A stretch of 54,532 bases of DNA from an uncultured Verrucomicrobiota bacterium (GTDB lineage Bacteria; Verrucomicrobiota; Verrucomicrobiia; Limisphaerales; JADLHS01): contig CAIKLQ010000871.1 in assembly GCA_903828255.1 (NCBI GenBank), positions 1 through 54,532 on the forward strand, written 5' to 3'. The translations under genes were made by a program, and so were the position numbers. The stretch's first letter is position 1. Each line of letters opens with the position of its first letter. Positions 42,362 through 50,055 of this stretch are shown here, piece after piece. The notes below the pieces were generated by a model. That model did no database searches, was not told the DNA's origin, and was given only the letters and a program-made list of their open reading frames with translations.

Positions 42362-44902
42362 TCAAAGCAGGCTTGCCTGCGTCGGCGTTTTTGATTTCGC
42401 GGCCTTGGCAATCAGAGCGAGGAATTCTGCTTCGTTAAGGATGGCAACTCCCAACTCCTTCGCCTTTTCCAGTTTTGAGCCTGCGCTTTCTCCTGCCAAT
42501 AGGTAATCTGTGTTCTTGCTGACGGAATTGGAGACATTTGCACCAGCCTCGCGGACAAGTTCGGAAGCTTCCTCGCGAGACAAACTTGGAAGTGTCCCGG
42601 TTAAGACAAAGGTTTTCCCGACTAATTCACCTTTGGCTGGGGCTGTCGATGAAGGAACTGGGTGAATACAAAGTTCGCGTAATCGCCTCAGGAAGTCTCT
42701 GCCAATTTCCGACTTGAAATATGACAGCAGGTTTTCCGCCGGGACATAGTCAACAAGCGGCAAAAATTTCGGAATAGCCTTGCTTCCCCTCTCCTCCAGT
42801 CTGCTCCAGTTTCCACTCTTCTGGACCCATCCCGCTTCGACAAGCCGGCTTCCCAAATCTAGCAACTCGAGTTTTTTCCTTTTGAATAGTTCTTGCCGGG
42901 AGGCTTTTTCCTCGACTGAGATATTATCAACAAATGGGGACGTGGCAGCGAGCGCGGCGTATGAATCGCCCAACGATTTGACTCCTTCCAGCATCGTGGA
43001 CGCTGCGACCTGATCCAAATCATTGTGGAACTTTGCAATGTCTATGGCGGTTACTTCACCAACATCTGGAATTCCAATCGCCAAGAGCCAGCGATGAAGC
43101 GGCGCGGTTTTGGCGCGCTGGAGGGCGTCCAGGATTTTCGTCGCGTTCTTCTCGCCGAACGTGCGCGGCTCGTCTTCCGTGCCGAGATTGAGTTTGCCGA
43201 GTGGCTCCAGCTTCAGGTCGAAAAGGTCGAGCGGCTCTTTGACGAGGCCGCGCTCGACGAGCTTTTCGGCGACGATGCCGCCGAGCGATTCGAGATCGAG
43301 CGCCTTGCGGGCGGCGAAATACTCCACGCGGCGCGTGAGTTGCGCCGGGCAGCCCGCGATGTTCTGGCAGCGCCAGGCGACTTCTTCTTCCGTAGTGGCA
43401 CGCGCATCTTGCCCGTGCGGTTCGGAACTCGCAGGCGAGACGCCCGCGCCACTAAGCTTGTCCTTCGCAATCGGCCCGCCACACGCGGGGCATTTGCCGC
43501 CGACGTGTTGGAACAGATCAAATTCCGGCGCGCCCGGCAGGCGCTTGGTTTTCACCACCTCGAAAATTTCCGGGATCACCATGCCGGCTTTGCGGATGAC
43601 GACGGTGTCGCCGATGCGGATGTCTTTGCGGCGGATTTCGTCCTCGTTGTGCAGCGTGGCGCGCGCAATGGTCGAGCCTTGCACGAAGACGGGTTCGAGT
43701 TCGGCCACGGGCGTGAGCACGCCGGTGCGCCCGACTTGCACGGTGATCGCTTTCAAAACCGTTTCCGCCGGCGTGATCCACGGCACGGGTTTGTGGACGA
43801 TCGCGTAACCCGGCGCGCGGCTGCGGCCCGGAATGCGCGGCCAGTCGGCGAGCGTGTTGACCTTGAGCACGATGCCGTCAATCTCGTAGGGCAACTGCCG
43901 GCGCAGGTCGCGGGCTTCGTCGTAATGCGCAACGATTTTGTCGGCGTAAACTTTCAAAACCTCCTCGATGCCGTTGCAAACCCACCAGAGCTTTTGGGTG
44001 GGCAAACCAAAGCGGGCGAGGGTTTCCAGCATCTCGGAGTGCGTCGCGAACTCGATGCCCTCCATCGCGCCGACGGCGTAAAACACCGCGCGGATGGGGC
44101 GTTGCGCGACGAGGCGTGGATCCAGTTGCTTGAGCGTGCCGGCGGTGGCGTTGCGGGCGTTGGGGAAGGATTTTTCGCCGGCGGCAGCGAGCTTGGCGTT
44201 GAGCGCGTCGAATTCCTTGATCGGGATGTAGGCCTCGCCGCGGACTTCGAGCAAGCTAGTGGCACGGGCGTCTCGCCTGTGCGTTTCTGCTTCGGGGCCT
44301 GATTTGTTTTCGGAAGGCGTGAACCGCACAGGCGAGACGCCCGAGCCACTACCGAGCTCCCACGGAATTCCCCGAACGGTCTTGAGATTCGAGGTGATGT
44401 CGTCCCCTGCCGCGCCGTCGCCGCGGGTGACGCCGCGGGTGAGCTTGCCGTCGCGGTAGTGGAGGCTGATGGACACGCCGTCCACTTTCGGCTCAAGGAT
44501 GTATTGGATTTTGTCGCGGCCCAGATGTTTGCGGATCGTGGCGTCGAAGGCGCGGAGTTCGGTGAGCGTGTTTTCGTCTTGGGCGCGGTTGCGCTGGTCG
44601 CGGTCAGGCTCTTCGTCCTTCGTCGGATGGTCGCTGGCGGCGATTTTGTCGAGCGAGAGCATCGGCAGGAGATGGGTGACGCGGGTGAATTTCTCACTCG
44701 GCGCACCACCGACGCGCTGGGTGGGCGATTCCGGCGTGACGAGGTCGGGGAAAGTCTGCTCCAACTCCTGGAGTTCTTTGAAAAGCAGGTCGTATTCGCG
44801 GTCGGTGATGAGCTGCCGGCCCTCGACGTAATAGGCGTGGTCGTGGCGGCGGAGTTCGTCCGCGAGTTGGTCGTGGCGGGCTTGGGCTTCGGCGTGCGTC
44901 AT
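42362..44902 (-). CDS. ligA: NAD-dependent DNA ligase LigA carrying two palindromic insertions
   Basis: 846 residues from the ATG at 44902 (usual length about 670-700). In order: Ia domain, adenylation domain with the catalytic Lys in EPKVDGVSISLHYRDGKLTR, TRGDGAAGDDITSNLKTVRG, OB fold, Cys4 zinc finger (GKCPACGGPI...CQNIAGCPAQL), HhH (GIPDVGEV), and a BRCT domain at the end. Three extra segments are visible. One of about 28 residues after LSLDKIAASDHP is charged. The other two are encoded by palindromic repeats at 44257-44351 (residues about 184-215) and 43393-43454 (residues about 483-503). All main motifs remain, so the enzyme is probably active. It seals nicks using NAD. Confidence 0.95.
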   Translation of the reverse strand: MTHAEAQARHDQLADELRRHDHAYYVEGRQLITDREYDLLFKELQELEQTFPDLVTPESPTQRVGGAPSEKFTRVTHLLPMLSLDKIAASDHPTKDEEPDRDQRNRAQDENTLTELRAFDATIRKHLGRDKIQYILEPKVDGVSISLHYRDGKLTRGVTRGDGAAGDDITSNLKTVRGIPWELGSGSGVSPVRFTPSENKSGPEAETHRRDARATSLLEVRGEAYIPIKEFDALNAKLAAAGEKSFPNARNATAGTLKQLDPRLVAQRPIRAVFYAVGAMEGIEFATHSEMLETLARFGLPTQKLWWVCNGIEEVLKVYADKIVAHYDEARDLRRQLPYEIDGIVLKVNTLADWPRIPGRSRAPGYAIVHKPVPWITPAETVLKAITVQVGRTGVLTPVAELEPVFVQGSTIARATLHNEDEIRRKDIRIGDTVVIRKAGMVIPEIFEVVKTKRLPGAPEFDLFQHVGGKCPACGGPIAKDKLSGAGVSPASSEPHGQDARATTEEEVAWRCQNIAGCPAQLTRRVEYFAARKALDLESLGGIVAEKLVERGLVKEPLDLFDLKLEPLGKLNLGTEDEPRTFGEKNATKILDALQRAKTAPLHRWLLAIGIPDVGEVTAIDIAKFHNDLDQVAASTMLEGVKSLGDSYAALAATSPFVDNISVEEKASRQELFKRKKLELLDLGSRLVEAGWVQKSGNWSRLEERGSKAIPKFLPLVDYVPAENLLSYFKSEIGRDFLRRLRELCIHPVPSSTAPAKGELVGKTFVLTGTLPSLSREEASELVREAGANVSNSVSKNTDYLLAGESAGSKLEKAKELGVAILNEAEFLALIAKAAKSKTPTQASLL
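43393..43454. repeat. In-frame palindromic element in the LigA zinc finger
   Basis: Arms of 24 bases (TAGTGGCACGCGCATCTTGC and the right arm ending CGCCCGCGCCACTA) match 18 of 24. It has the same TAGTGGCxCG(x)GCxTCTxGCC arm as the 44257 element. The coded peptide between the two Cys pairs is LSGAGVSPASSEPHGQDARA. Confidence 0.75.
44257..44351. repeat. In-frame palindromic element in the LigA adenylation domain
   Basis: A 95-base element with 27-base arms matching 26 of 27: TAGTGGCACGGGCGTCTCGC at the left, and its complement at 44325-44351. The 41-base spacer differs from the shorter ligA copy. It encodes GSGVSPVRFTPSENKSGPEA plus HRRDARATS. The insertion lies between GIPWEL and LEVRGEAYIP. 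Confidence 0.85.
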
Positions 44903-45161
44903 GGGAGTTAGTTTATTCGCTGCTGGCAGGATTTGCAGTTTTATCTCATTAACCACTGGCTTTAACCGGGGGTGGTTGGGCGCAGGAGAGGTTGAGTTGT
45001 TTCAACGGCTTTCCAGCCGCACGCATGTTCGTAAGCCCCGGAAGCGGTTGCGGCGCGCAACGCACTTCTGCACCCGGCTGAGGTCGGGTGTTAATCAGAG
45101 GGGAATTCCTCCGTGACAATTCCCGCTCGACTTCTGCCTGAGGGGATTTCAAATTGCCGTC

Positions 45162-45737
45162 ATGGCTTTGACTCCATCCACCATGCTGCCGCTCGGCACG
45201 GCTGCGCCCGACTTCCAATTGCCGGACGCGGGCGGAAAGCATTTCTCCCTTGCCAGCTTTAGGGACAAGCCCGCGCTGGTCGTAGCCTTTATCTGCAATC
45301 ATTGCCCCTACGTGAAGCACCTGCGCGCCGGGTTCGCGCAAATTGTCCGCGACTATGCTCCGTGCGGCGCCGCTTTCGTCGCCATCAACGCCAACGACGC
45401 GAAGCATTATCCCGATGACAGTCCGGCGAAAATGGCCGAGGAGGCGAAGTCTGCCGGCTACACGTTTCCGTATTTGGTGGATGAGACGCAGGCGGTCGCC
45501 AAGGCGTATCACGCCGCTTGCACGCCGGATTTTTTCCTGTTCGATCGGGGGCGGCGTCTGGTTTATCGCGGCCAGTTCGACGCCAGCCGGCCCGGCAACG
45601 GCATTCCTGTAACCGGCAAGGACCTGCGCGCGGCGTTGGATGCGGAGTTGGCGGGGGTGCCAACTTCCATGCTGCAATCCCCCAGCATGGGCTGCAATAT
45701 CAAGTGGAAGCACGGCCAGGAGCCGGATTATTTTTGA
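45162..45737 (+). CDS. Thioredoxin-fold/AhpC-TSA-like protein
   Basis: 191 residues. The thioredoxin-like fold opens with GTAAPDFQLPDAGGKHFSLA, the active-site motif is C45NHC48 (FICNHCPYVKH), and the conserved cis-Pro segment is CTPDFFLFD. It is the cytoplasmic peroxiredoxin/TlpA-like type, with no signal peptide. The tail has GCNIKWKHGQEPDYF, conserved in this subgroup. The 259 bases between ligA and this gene hold only a short GGGAATT hairpin and no gene. Confidence 0.85.
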   Translation: MALTPSTMLPLGTAAPDFQLPDAGGKHFSLASFRDKPALVVAFICNHCPYVKHLRAGFAQIVRDYAPCGAAFVAINANDAKHYPDDSPAKMAEEAKSAGYTFPYLVDETQAVAKAYHAACTPDFFLFDRGRRLVYRGQFDASRPGNGIPVTGKDLRAALDAELAGVPTSMLQSPSMGCNIKWKHGQEPDYF

Positions 45738-45814
45738 TCGCGGCTGGCGGGTGGGGCGAATTACTCCTTGAGTTACCCCGCCCAATCAGGCGAAATGCGC
45801 TGCCGATTGGCGTT

Positions 45815-46279
45815 ATGGACCTAGTTGATATTTTGAGCAAAGACCAAATCCTCCCGGATTTGCAGGCGGGGAACCGCTTTGAAGCGATTGACGAGTTGAT
45901 CGCGAATCTGGTGGTCACGGGCAAAATCAAGCCGGAGCACCGGGCCGCGGTTACGGCGGTGGTCCGGAAACGCGAGGACCAGATGAGCACCGGCATCGGC
46001 TTCGGCATCGGCATCCCGCACGCCTCGACGGATTTGATTCAGGAAGTCGTCGGCGCGCTGGGGCGGTCGAAAAAGGGAGTGAACTTCGACGCGCTCGACA
46101 ACCAGCCGGTGCATTTGGTGATGCTTTTCATGGTGCCCCAGGGGCAATTTCAAAAACATCTTCACACGCTCGCAGACATTGCCAAGCTGATGCACAAAGC
46201 GGAATTTCGCCAGGCGCTCGAACAGTCTCCCGATGCTGAAGGGATGCTCAAGGCGATCAAGGATTTTGGGAAGAAATAG
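45815..46279 (+). CDS. PTS EIIA-like (PtsN-type) protein
   Basis: 154 residues from the ATG at 45815. It is a fructose/mannitol-type EIIA fold with the phosphorylatable His69 in GFGIGIPHASTD. The rest, LVMLFMVPQGQFQKHLHTLA then DIAKLMHKAEFRQAL, matches PtsN/EIIA-2. It probably relays nitrogen or carbon signals or acts as a regulator. No other PTS gene is near. Confidence 0.85.
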   Translation: MDLVDILSKDQILPDLQAGNRFEAIDELIANLVVTGKIKPEHRAAVTAVVRKREDQMSTGIGFGIGIPHASTDLIQEVVGALGRSKKGVNFDALDNQPVHLVMLFMVPQGQFQKHLHTLADIAKLMHKAEFRQALEQSPDAEGMLKAIKDFGKK

Positions 46280-46385
46280 CCGGTGAAGCGTTGCCAAGTC
46301 CAACCGTCTGGCGCGTTTGACAGTGTCTGACGAGTGCGCAGCCGATTCCCGATTGCACGATTCCCGAATTCCAAATCATCCACCC

Positions 46386-48137
46386 ATGCTGCCCCACAAA
46401 CAAATCGAAGCGCGCCTGCACTCCGCCGTGCGCGCCGTTCTGCCGGACGCCGACCTCGCGGGCGTGCTCGTGCGGCCGTGTCCGGACGCGAAGTTTGGCG
46501 ATTACCAGACGACCTCGCTCATGGCGCTGGCCAAGGCGCGCAAATCCAATCCGCGCCAACTCGCCACCGACGTGCTGGCCAAACTGGACGTGGCGGAGGT
46601 TTGCGAGCGCGTGGACATCGCCGGCGCGGGCTTCCTGAATTTTTGGCTGAAACCTTCCGTGCTGCAGGCCGCGTTGACCGATGCCGCGAGCGGAAAGCAT
46701 TTGTTTTTTGAGCCGACGCCGCAGCCGCGTACGGCGGTGATTGATTTCAGTTCCCCCAACGTCGCCAAGCCGATGCACGTCGGGCACATCCGCTCCACGA
46801 TCCTCGGCGACAGTCTGGCGCGCACGTTGCGCCTCCTCGGGCATCGCGTCGTCACGGACAATCATATCGGCGATTGGGGCACGCAGTTCGGGATGTTGCT
46901 CGTGGGCTGGAAGCGGGAACTGGACGCGGCCGCGCTCCAGGCGGATGCCATTGGCGAGATGGAGCGCATTTACAAAAAGCTCAGCGCCGAGTGCAAAGAA
47001 AATCCCGCCACGCTCGAAGCCGCGCGCCAGGAACTTGTGAAGCTCCAGGGCGGCGACGTGGAAAATCTCCGCATCTGGCGGGAGATGATCGCGCTGTCGC
47101 AGGTGCAGTTCGACACGATTTACGGCAGGCTCGGCGTGAATTTCGACCACACGCTGGGCGAGAGTTTTTACAATCCGCGCCTGGCCGGCATCGTTGAGGA
47201 ACTGGTGGCCCAGGGCATCGCGCGCGAAAGCGAAGGCGCGCTGGCGATTTTCTTCGAGGACTCGCCGCAGCTTAAGGATCAGCCCGCGCTCATCCGGAAG
47301 AGCGACGGCGGGTTCAACTACACCACCACGGATCTCGCCACGTTGGCGCACCGGTTGGAAACCTGGCAGCCGGACGAGATCATCTACGTCACCGATGGCC
47401 GGCAGCAGCTCCATTTCCAGCAGATTTTTGCGGGGTTCCGCAAGTGGCGCGGAGGCAAAGCAGAAGGTGGAAAGCAGAAAGCTGAAATCAAATTTGCCCA
47501 TGTGTGGTTCGGCTCGATCCTCGGCGAGGACGGCAAGCCGTTCAAGACCCGCTCCGGCGAGACGGTGAAGCTCGCTGACCTGCTCGACGAAGCGGAGGAA
47601 CGCGCGTTCAAGGTGGTCTCGGAGAAAAGTGCCGACCTGCCGGAAGCGCAGCGCCGGGAAATCGCCCGCGTGATCGGCCTGGGCGCGGTGAAATACGCGG
47701 ACCTGCTTCCGAACCGGCAGAGCGATTACGTGTTCAGTTGGGACAAGATGCTGGCGTTGAGCGGCAACACCGCGCCGTATTTGCAATATGCCTACGCCCG
47801 CATCCGCAGCATTTTCCGGAAAGCGGAAGGAACCCCCAGCATCCAACCCCCAATTCCCAGCATCCAACTGGGCCAACCCGAGGAGGTCGCGCTTGCCAAG
47901 CAACTGCTCACGTTCGGGCTGACGCTCGAAGCAGTGGCGGAGGAGTATCGGCCGAATTTTCTCTGCAATTACCTCTACGATCTCGCCGGCCGCTTCACGT
48001 CGTTCTACGAAGCGTGTCCCGTGCTCAAAGCCGAACCGGAGGTGCGCGCGTCGCGCCTGGCGTTGTGCGAGCTTACCGCGCGCGTCTTGAGGCAGGGTTT
48101 GGAAGTTCTCGGCATCGAAGTCGTGGAACAGATGTAA
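46386..48137 (+). CDS. argS: Arginyl-tRNA synthetase with two repeat-derived insertions
   Basis: 583 residues from the ATG at 46386. Class I motifs: NVAKPMHVGHIRSTILGDSL (HIGH), FNYTTTDLATLAHRL, LGEDGKPFKTRSGETVKLAD and the ALE-like anticodon-binding end. Two low-complexity stretches are extra: KAEGGKQKAE (47455-47487) before FAHVWFGSI, and GTPSIQPPIPSIQLGQ (47835-47868) before the anticodon domain. Neither removes a core motif. It charges tRNA-Arg. Upstream bases 46334-46380 contain a CGATTCCCGATTGCACGATT simple repeat. Confidence 0.96.
   Translation: MLPHKQIEARLHSAVRAVLPDADLAGVLVRPCPDAKFGDYQTTSLMALAKARKSNPRQLATDVLAKLDVAEVCERVDIAGAGFLNFWLKPSVLQAALTDAASGKHLFFEPTPQPRTAVIDFSSPNVAKPMHVGHIRSTILGDSLARTLRLLGHRVVTDNHIGDWGTQFGMLLVGWKRELDAAALQADAIGEMERIYKKLSAECKENPATLEAARQELVKLQGGDVENLRIWREMIALSQVQFDTIYGRLGVNFDHTLGESFYNPRLAGIVEELVAQGIARESEGALAIFFEDSPQLKDQPALIRKSDGGFNYTTTDLATLAHRLETWQPDEIIYVTDGRQQLHFQQIFAGFRKWRGGKAEGGKQKAEIKFAHVWFGSILGEDGKPFKTRSGETVKLADLLDEAEERAFKVVSEKSADLPEAQRREIARVIGLGAVKYADLLPNRQSDYVFSWDKMLALSGNTAPYLQYAYARIRSIFRKAEGTPSIQPPIPSIQLGQPEEVALAKQLLTFGLTLEAVAEEYRPNFLCNYLYDLAGRFTSFYEACPVLKAEPEVRASRLALCELTARVLRQGLEVLGIEVVEQM
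47455..47487. repeat. GCAGAAAG-type repeat inside argS, first block
   Basis: GGCAAAGCAGAAGGTGGAAA and following GCAGAAAGCTGAAA units encode KAEGGKQKAEI, an insertion between two conserved ArgS segments. Confidence 0.6.
47835..47868. repeat. CCCAGCATCCAAC direct repeat inside argS
   Basis: The 13-base CCCAGCATCCAAC occurs at 47835-47847 and 47856-47868, 21 bases apart, so the peptide PSIQ repeats in frame. Palindromic CCCAG/CTGGG ends lie near the borders. Confidence 0.65.
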
Positions 48138-48276
48138 CGCCAGTCGAGCCCCGGACCTGGCTTTGAACTTGGGCTGAGTCCAACGCAGAGACGCCGAGAA
48201 CGTAGCGCGGCCAAGCCGTAACCGCCGGGGATGAGTCAAGCAAACCGCAAGCACGACGGAACAAGCCTTTTGCCCG

Positions 48277-48347
48277 GCTCTGCGCGCTTCGTGTCTCGGC
48301 GGTTGGGCTGGCGACTTTCTACCGCCGCGGCACGAAGCACGCAGAGG
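48277..48347. repeat. CGCAGAG/CTCTGCG inverted repeat in the argS downstream gap
   Basis: Arms at 48277-48305 and 48319-48347 pair 24 of 29 with a 13-base loop. The whole 414-base gap 48138-48551 holds no gene I can support. An AACGCAGAGACGCCGAGAAC unit of the same repeat kind sits at about 48182. Confidence 0.6.
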
Positions 48348-48551
48348 GTCTCCGCTCGCAGTGCTGCGCCAGCGGGGAGGGGTCCGGCTTTTCCGCCACG
48401 TTTTCTGCGGTTTACCCGCTGCGATCGGGGATCAGTCGCGTTCCTTTGGTTGCGGCGGCATCGCGCGGCCCGCCTGCGTTAGCCGCCCACCTTCGCGGCG
48501 CTCCGCATTTCCAAACTCGACAAGCCGTTTCCGGCGGACATTCTTTGCGCC

Positions 48552-49946
48552 ATGCAGATTCATTTCTTCGGCGCCACGCGGACGACCACCGGTTCGATGT
48601 ATCTCCTTGAGATCAACGGCCAGCGGCTGTTGCTCGAATGTGGGTTGTTCCAAGGCAAACGCGAGGAGTCCATCGAGCGCAACCGAAATTTCCCCTTCGA
48701 CCCCAAGACGCTCGACGCGGTGGTGTTGAGCCACGCGCACATTGATCATTGCGGCAATCTGCCAAACCTGTGTCGGCAGGGCTACGACGGGAATGTTTAT
48801 GCCACGTTCGCCACGCGCGATCTGGCGGCGATCATGCTCGTGGATTCAGCCAACATCCAGAGGGCCGACGCCGAGTTCATCTCGAAGAAACACGCCAAGC
48901 AGGGCCTGCCACCGGTCCAACCGCTCTACTCCGACGCCGACGCGGCAAAAGCCGTGCGGCAATTCGTCTCGATCAATTACGACCGCCCATTCCCGGTGCT
49001 CGACGGCGTCACGGTGACGTTCCGCGACGCGGGGCACATTCTCGGCTCGGCGCAGGTGGTGCTCGACGTGTGCGAGGGCGGCCGGAAGTTTCGCTATCTG
49101 TTCAGCGGCGACGTGGGCCGCGGCGATGATGAGATTCTTCGTGACCCCGCGCCGGTCACCGACGTGGATTTTCTCCAGATCGAATCCACCTACGGCGACC
49201 GCGAGCACGCCGTGAAAGCAAACGCCGAGGAGGCGGCGTGCCAACTCGTGTGCGAGACGTTGAAGCGGGGCGGCAAAGTCATCATCCCGGCCTTCTCCGT
49301 CGGGCGCACGCAGCAGATTGTCTATGTGCTGCATCAACTCACGGACGCCGGGCGGTTGCCGCGCGTGCCGATTTTCGTGGACAGCCCGTTGAGCGTGAAC
49401 GCCACGGAGATTTATCGGCTGCACGCGGAGTGTTTCAACGCCGAGATTTCCCAATTTGTCCACCAGCGGGAAAGCCCGTTCGGCATGGAAAATCTCACCT
49501 ATATTCGCGAGGTTGCGCATTCGATGAAGCTGAACGAACTGCGCGAGCCGGCCATTATCATCAGCGCGTCGGGCATGGCGGAAGCCGGGCGCATCCGGCA
49601 TCACCTCAAGAACAACCTTGGCGACCCGAAGAATCTGATCCTGTTCATTGGCTACTGCGCGGAGCACACGTTGGGCGCGCAGATTCGGGCGGGGCGGAAT
49701 CCGGTGAACATTTTCGGCGAGCCGCAAACCGTGCGGGCCAAGGTCGCGGGCATTGACGCCTGGTCCGGTCACGCGGACAAAAACGAATTGCGCCGCTACG
49801 TCGAGACGATCACCGGCGACATCAAGCAGATCAGCGTGATCCACGGCGAGGAGGCGGGCTCGCTGGCGTTCGCGGAAACGCTGCGCAAGTTGAAGCCGGG
49901 GGCGGAGGTGCTCGTGCCGGAATACAAGCAAGTCATCTCGGTTTGA
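48552..49946 (+). CDS. MBL-fold metallo-hydrolase with beta-CASP and RNA-specificity domain
   Basis: 464 residues. Metal ligands H61AH63ID65H66, a later Asp/His in FRDAGHILGSAQ and FSGDVGRGDDEIL. A beta-CASP domain is shown by ESTYGDREH, GGKVIIPAFSVGRTQQIVYV, SASGMAEAGRIRHHL, and the end IDAWSGHADKNELRRYV, the RMMBL (RNA-metabolising) motif. It is close to the YSH1/CPSF-like bacterial exonuclease group. It probably cleaves or trims RNA. It is a single gene here. Confidence 0.92.
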   Translation: MQIHFFGATRTTTGSMYLLEINGQRLLLECGLFQGKREESIERNRNFPFDPKTLDAVVLSHAHIDHCGNLPNLCRQGYDGNVYATFATRDLAAIMLVDSANIQRADAEFISKKHAKQGLPPVQPLYSDADAAKAVRQFVSINYDRPFPVLDGVTVTFRDAGHILGSAQVVLDVCEGGRKFRYLFSGDVGRGDDEILRDPAPVTDVDFLQIESTYGDREHAVKANAEEAACQLVCETLKRGGKVIIPAFSVGRTQQIVYVLHQLTDAGRLPRVPIFVDSPLSVNATEIYRLHAECFNAEISQFVHQRESPFGMENLTYIREVAHSMKLNELREPAIIISASGMAEAGRIRHHLKNNLGDPKNLILFIGYCAEHTLGAQIRAGRNPVNIFGEPQTVRAKVAGIDAWSGHADKNELRRYVETITGDIKQISVIHGEEAGSLAFAETLRKLKPGAEVLVPEYKQVISV

Positions 49947-50055
49947 TCCTCGCAACGTGACGAACAGACGCCGCAATAGGTTTTCCCCGGTCGCCCTTTG
50001 GCGCTGGCTTTGCGGGCGGCTCAACGCTGCGGGTTGAAAACCAAGCGAACGCCTG

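Noticed and set aside
43025-44302. Plus-strand frame of 425 codons opposite ligA
   Set aside because: Antisense shadow; LigA motifs are all on the minus strand.
46257-48254. Long minus-strand open frame (665 codons) opposite argS
   Set aside because: It is the antisense shadow of argS. It is rich in Arg, His and Glu without domains, while argS on the plus strand has clear motifs.
48231-48482. 83-codon plus-strand ORF in the argS downstream gap
   Set aside because: It lies over an inverted repeat, is Arg/Ser-rich and shows no motif or ribosome-binding site.
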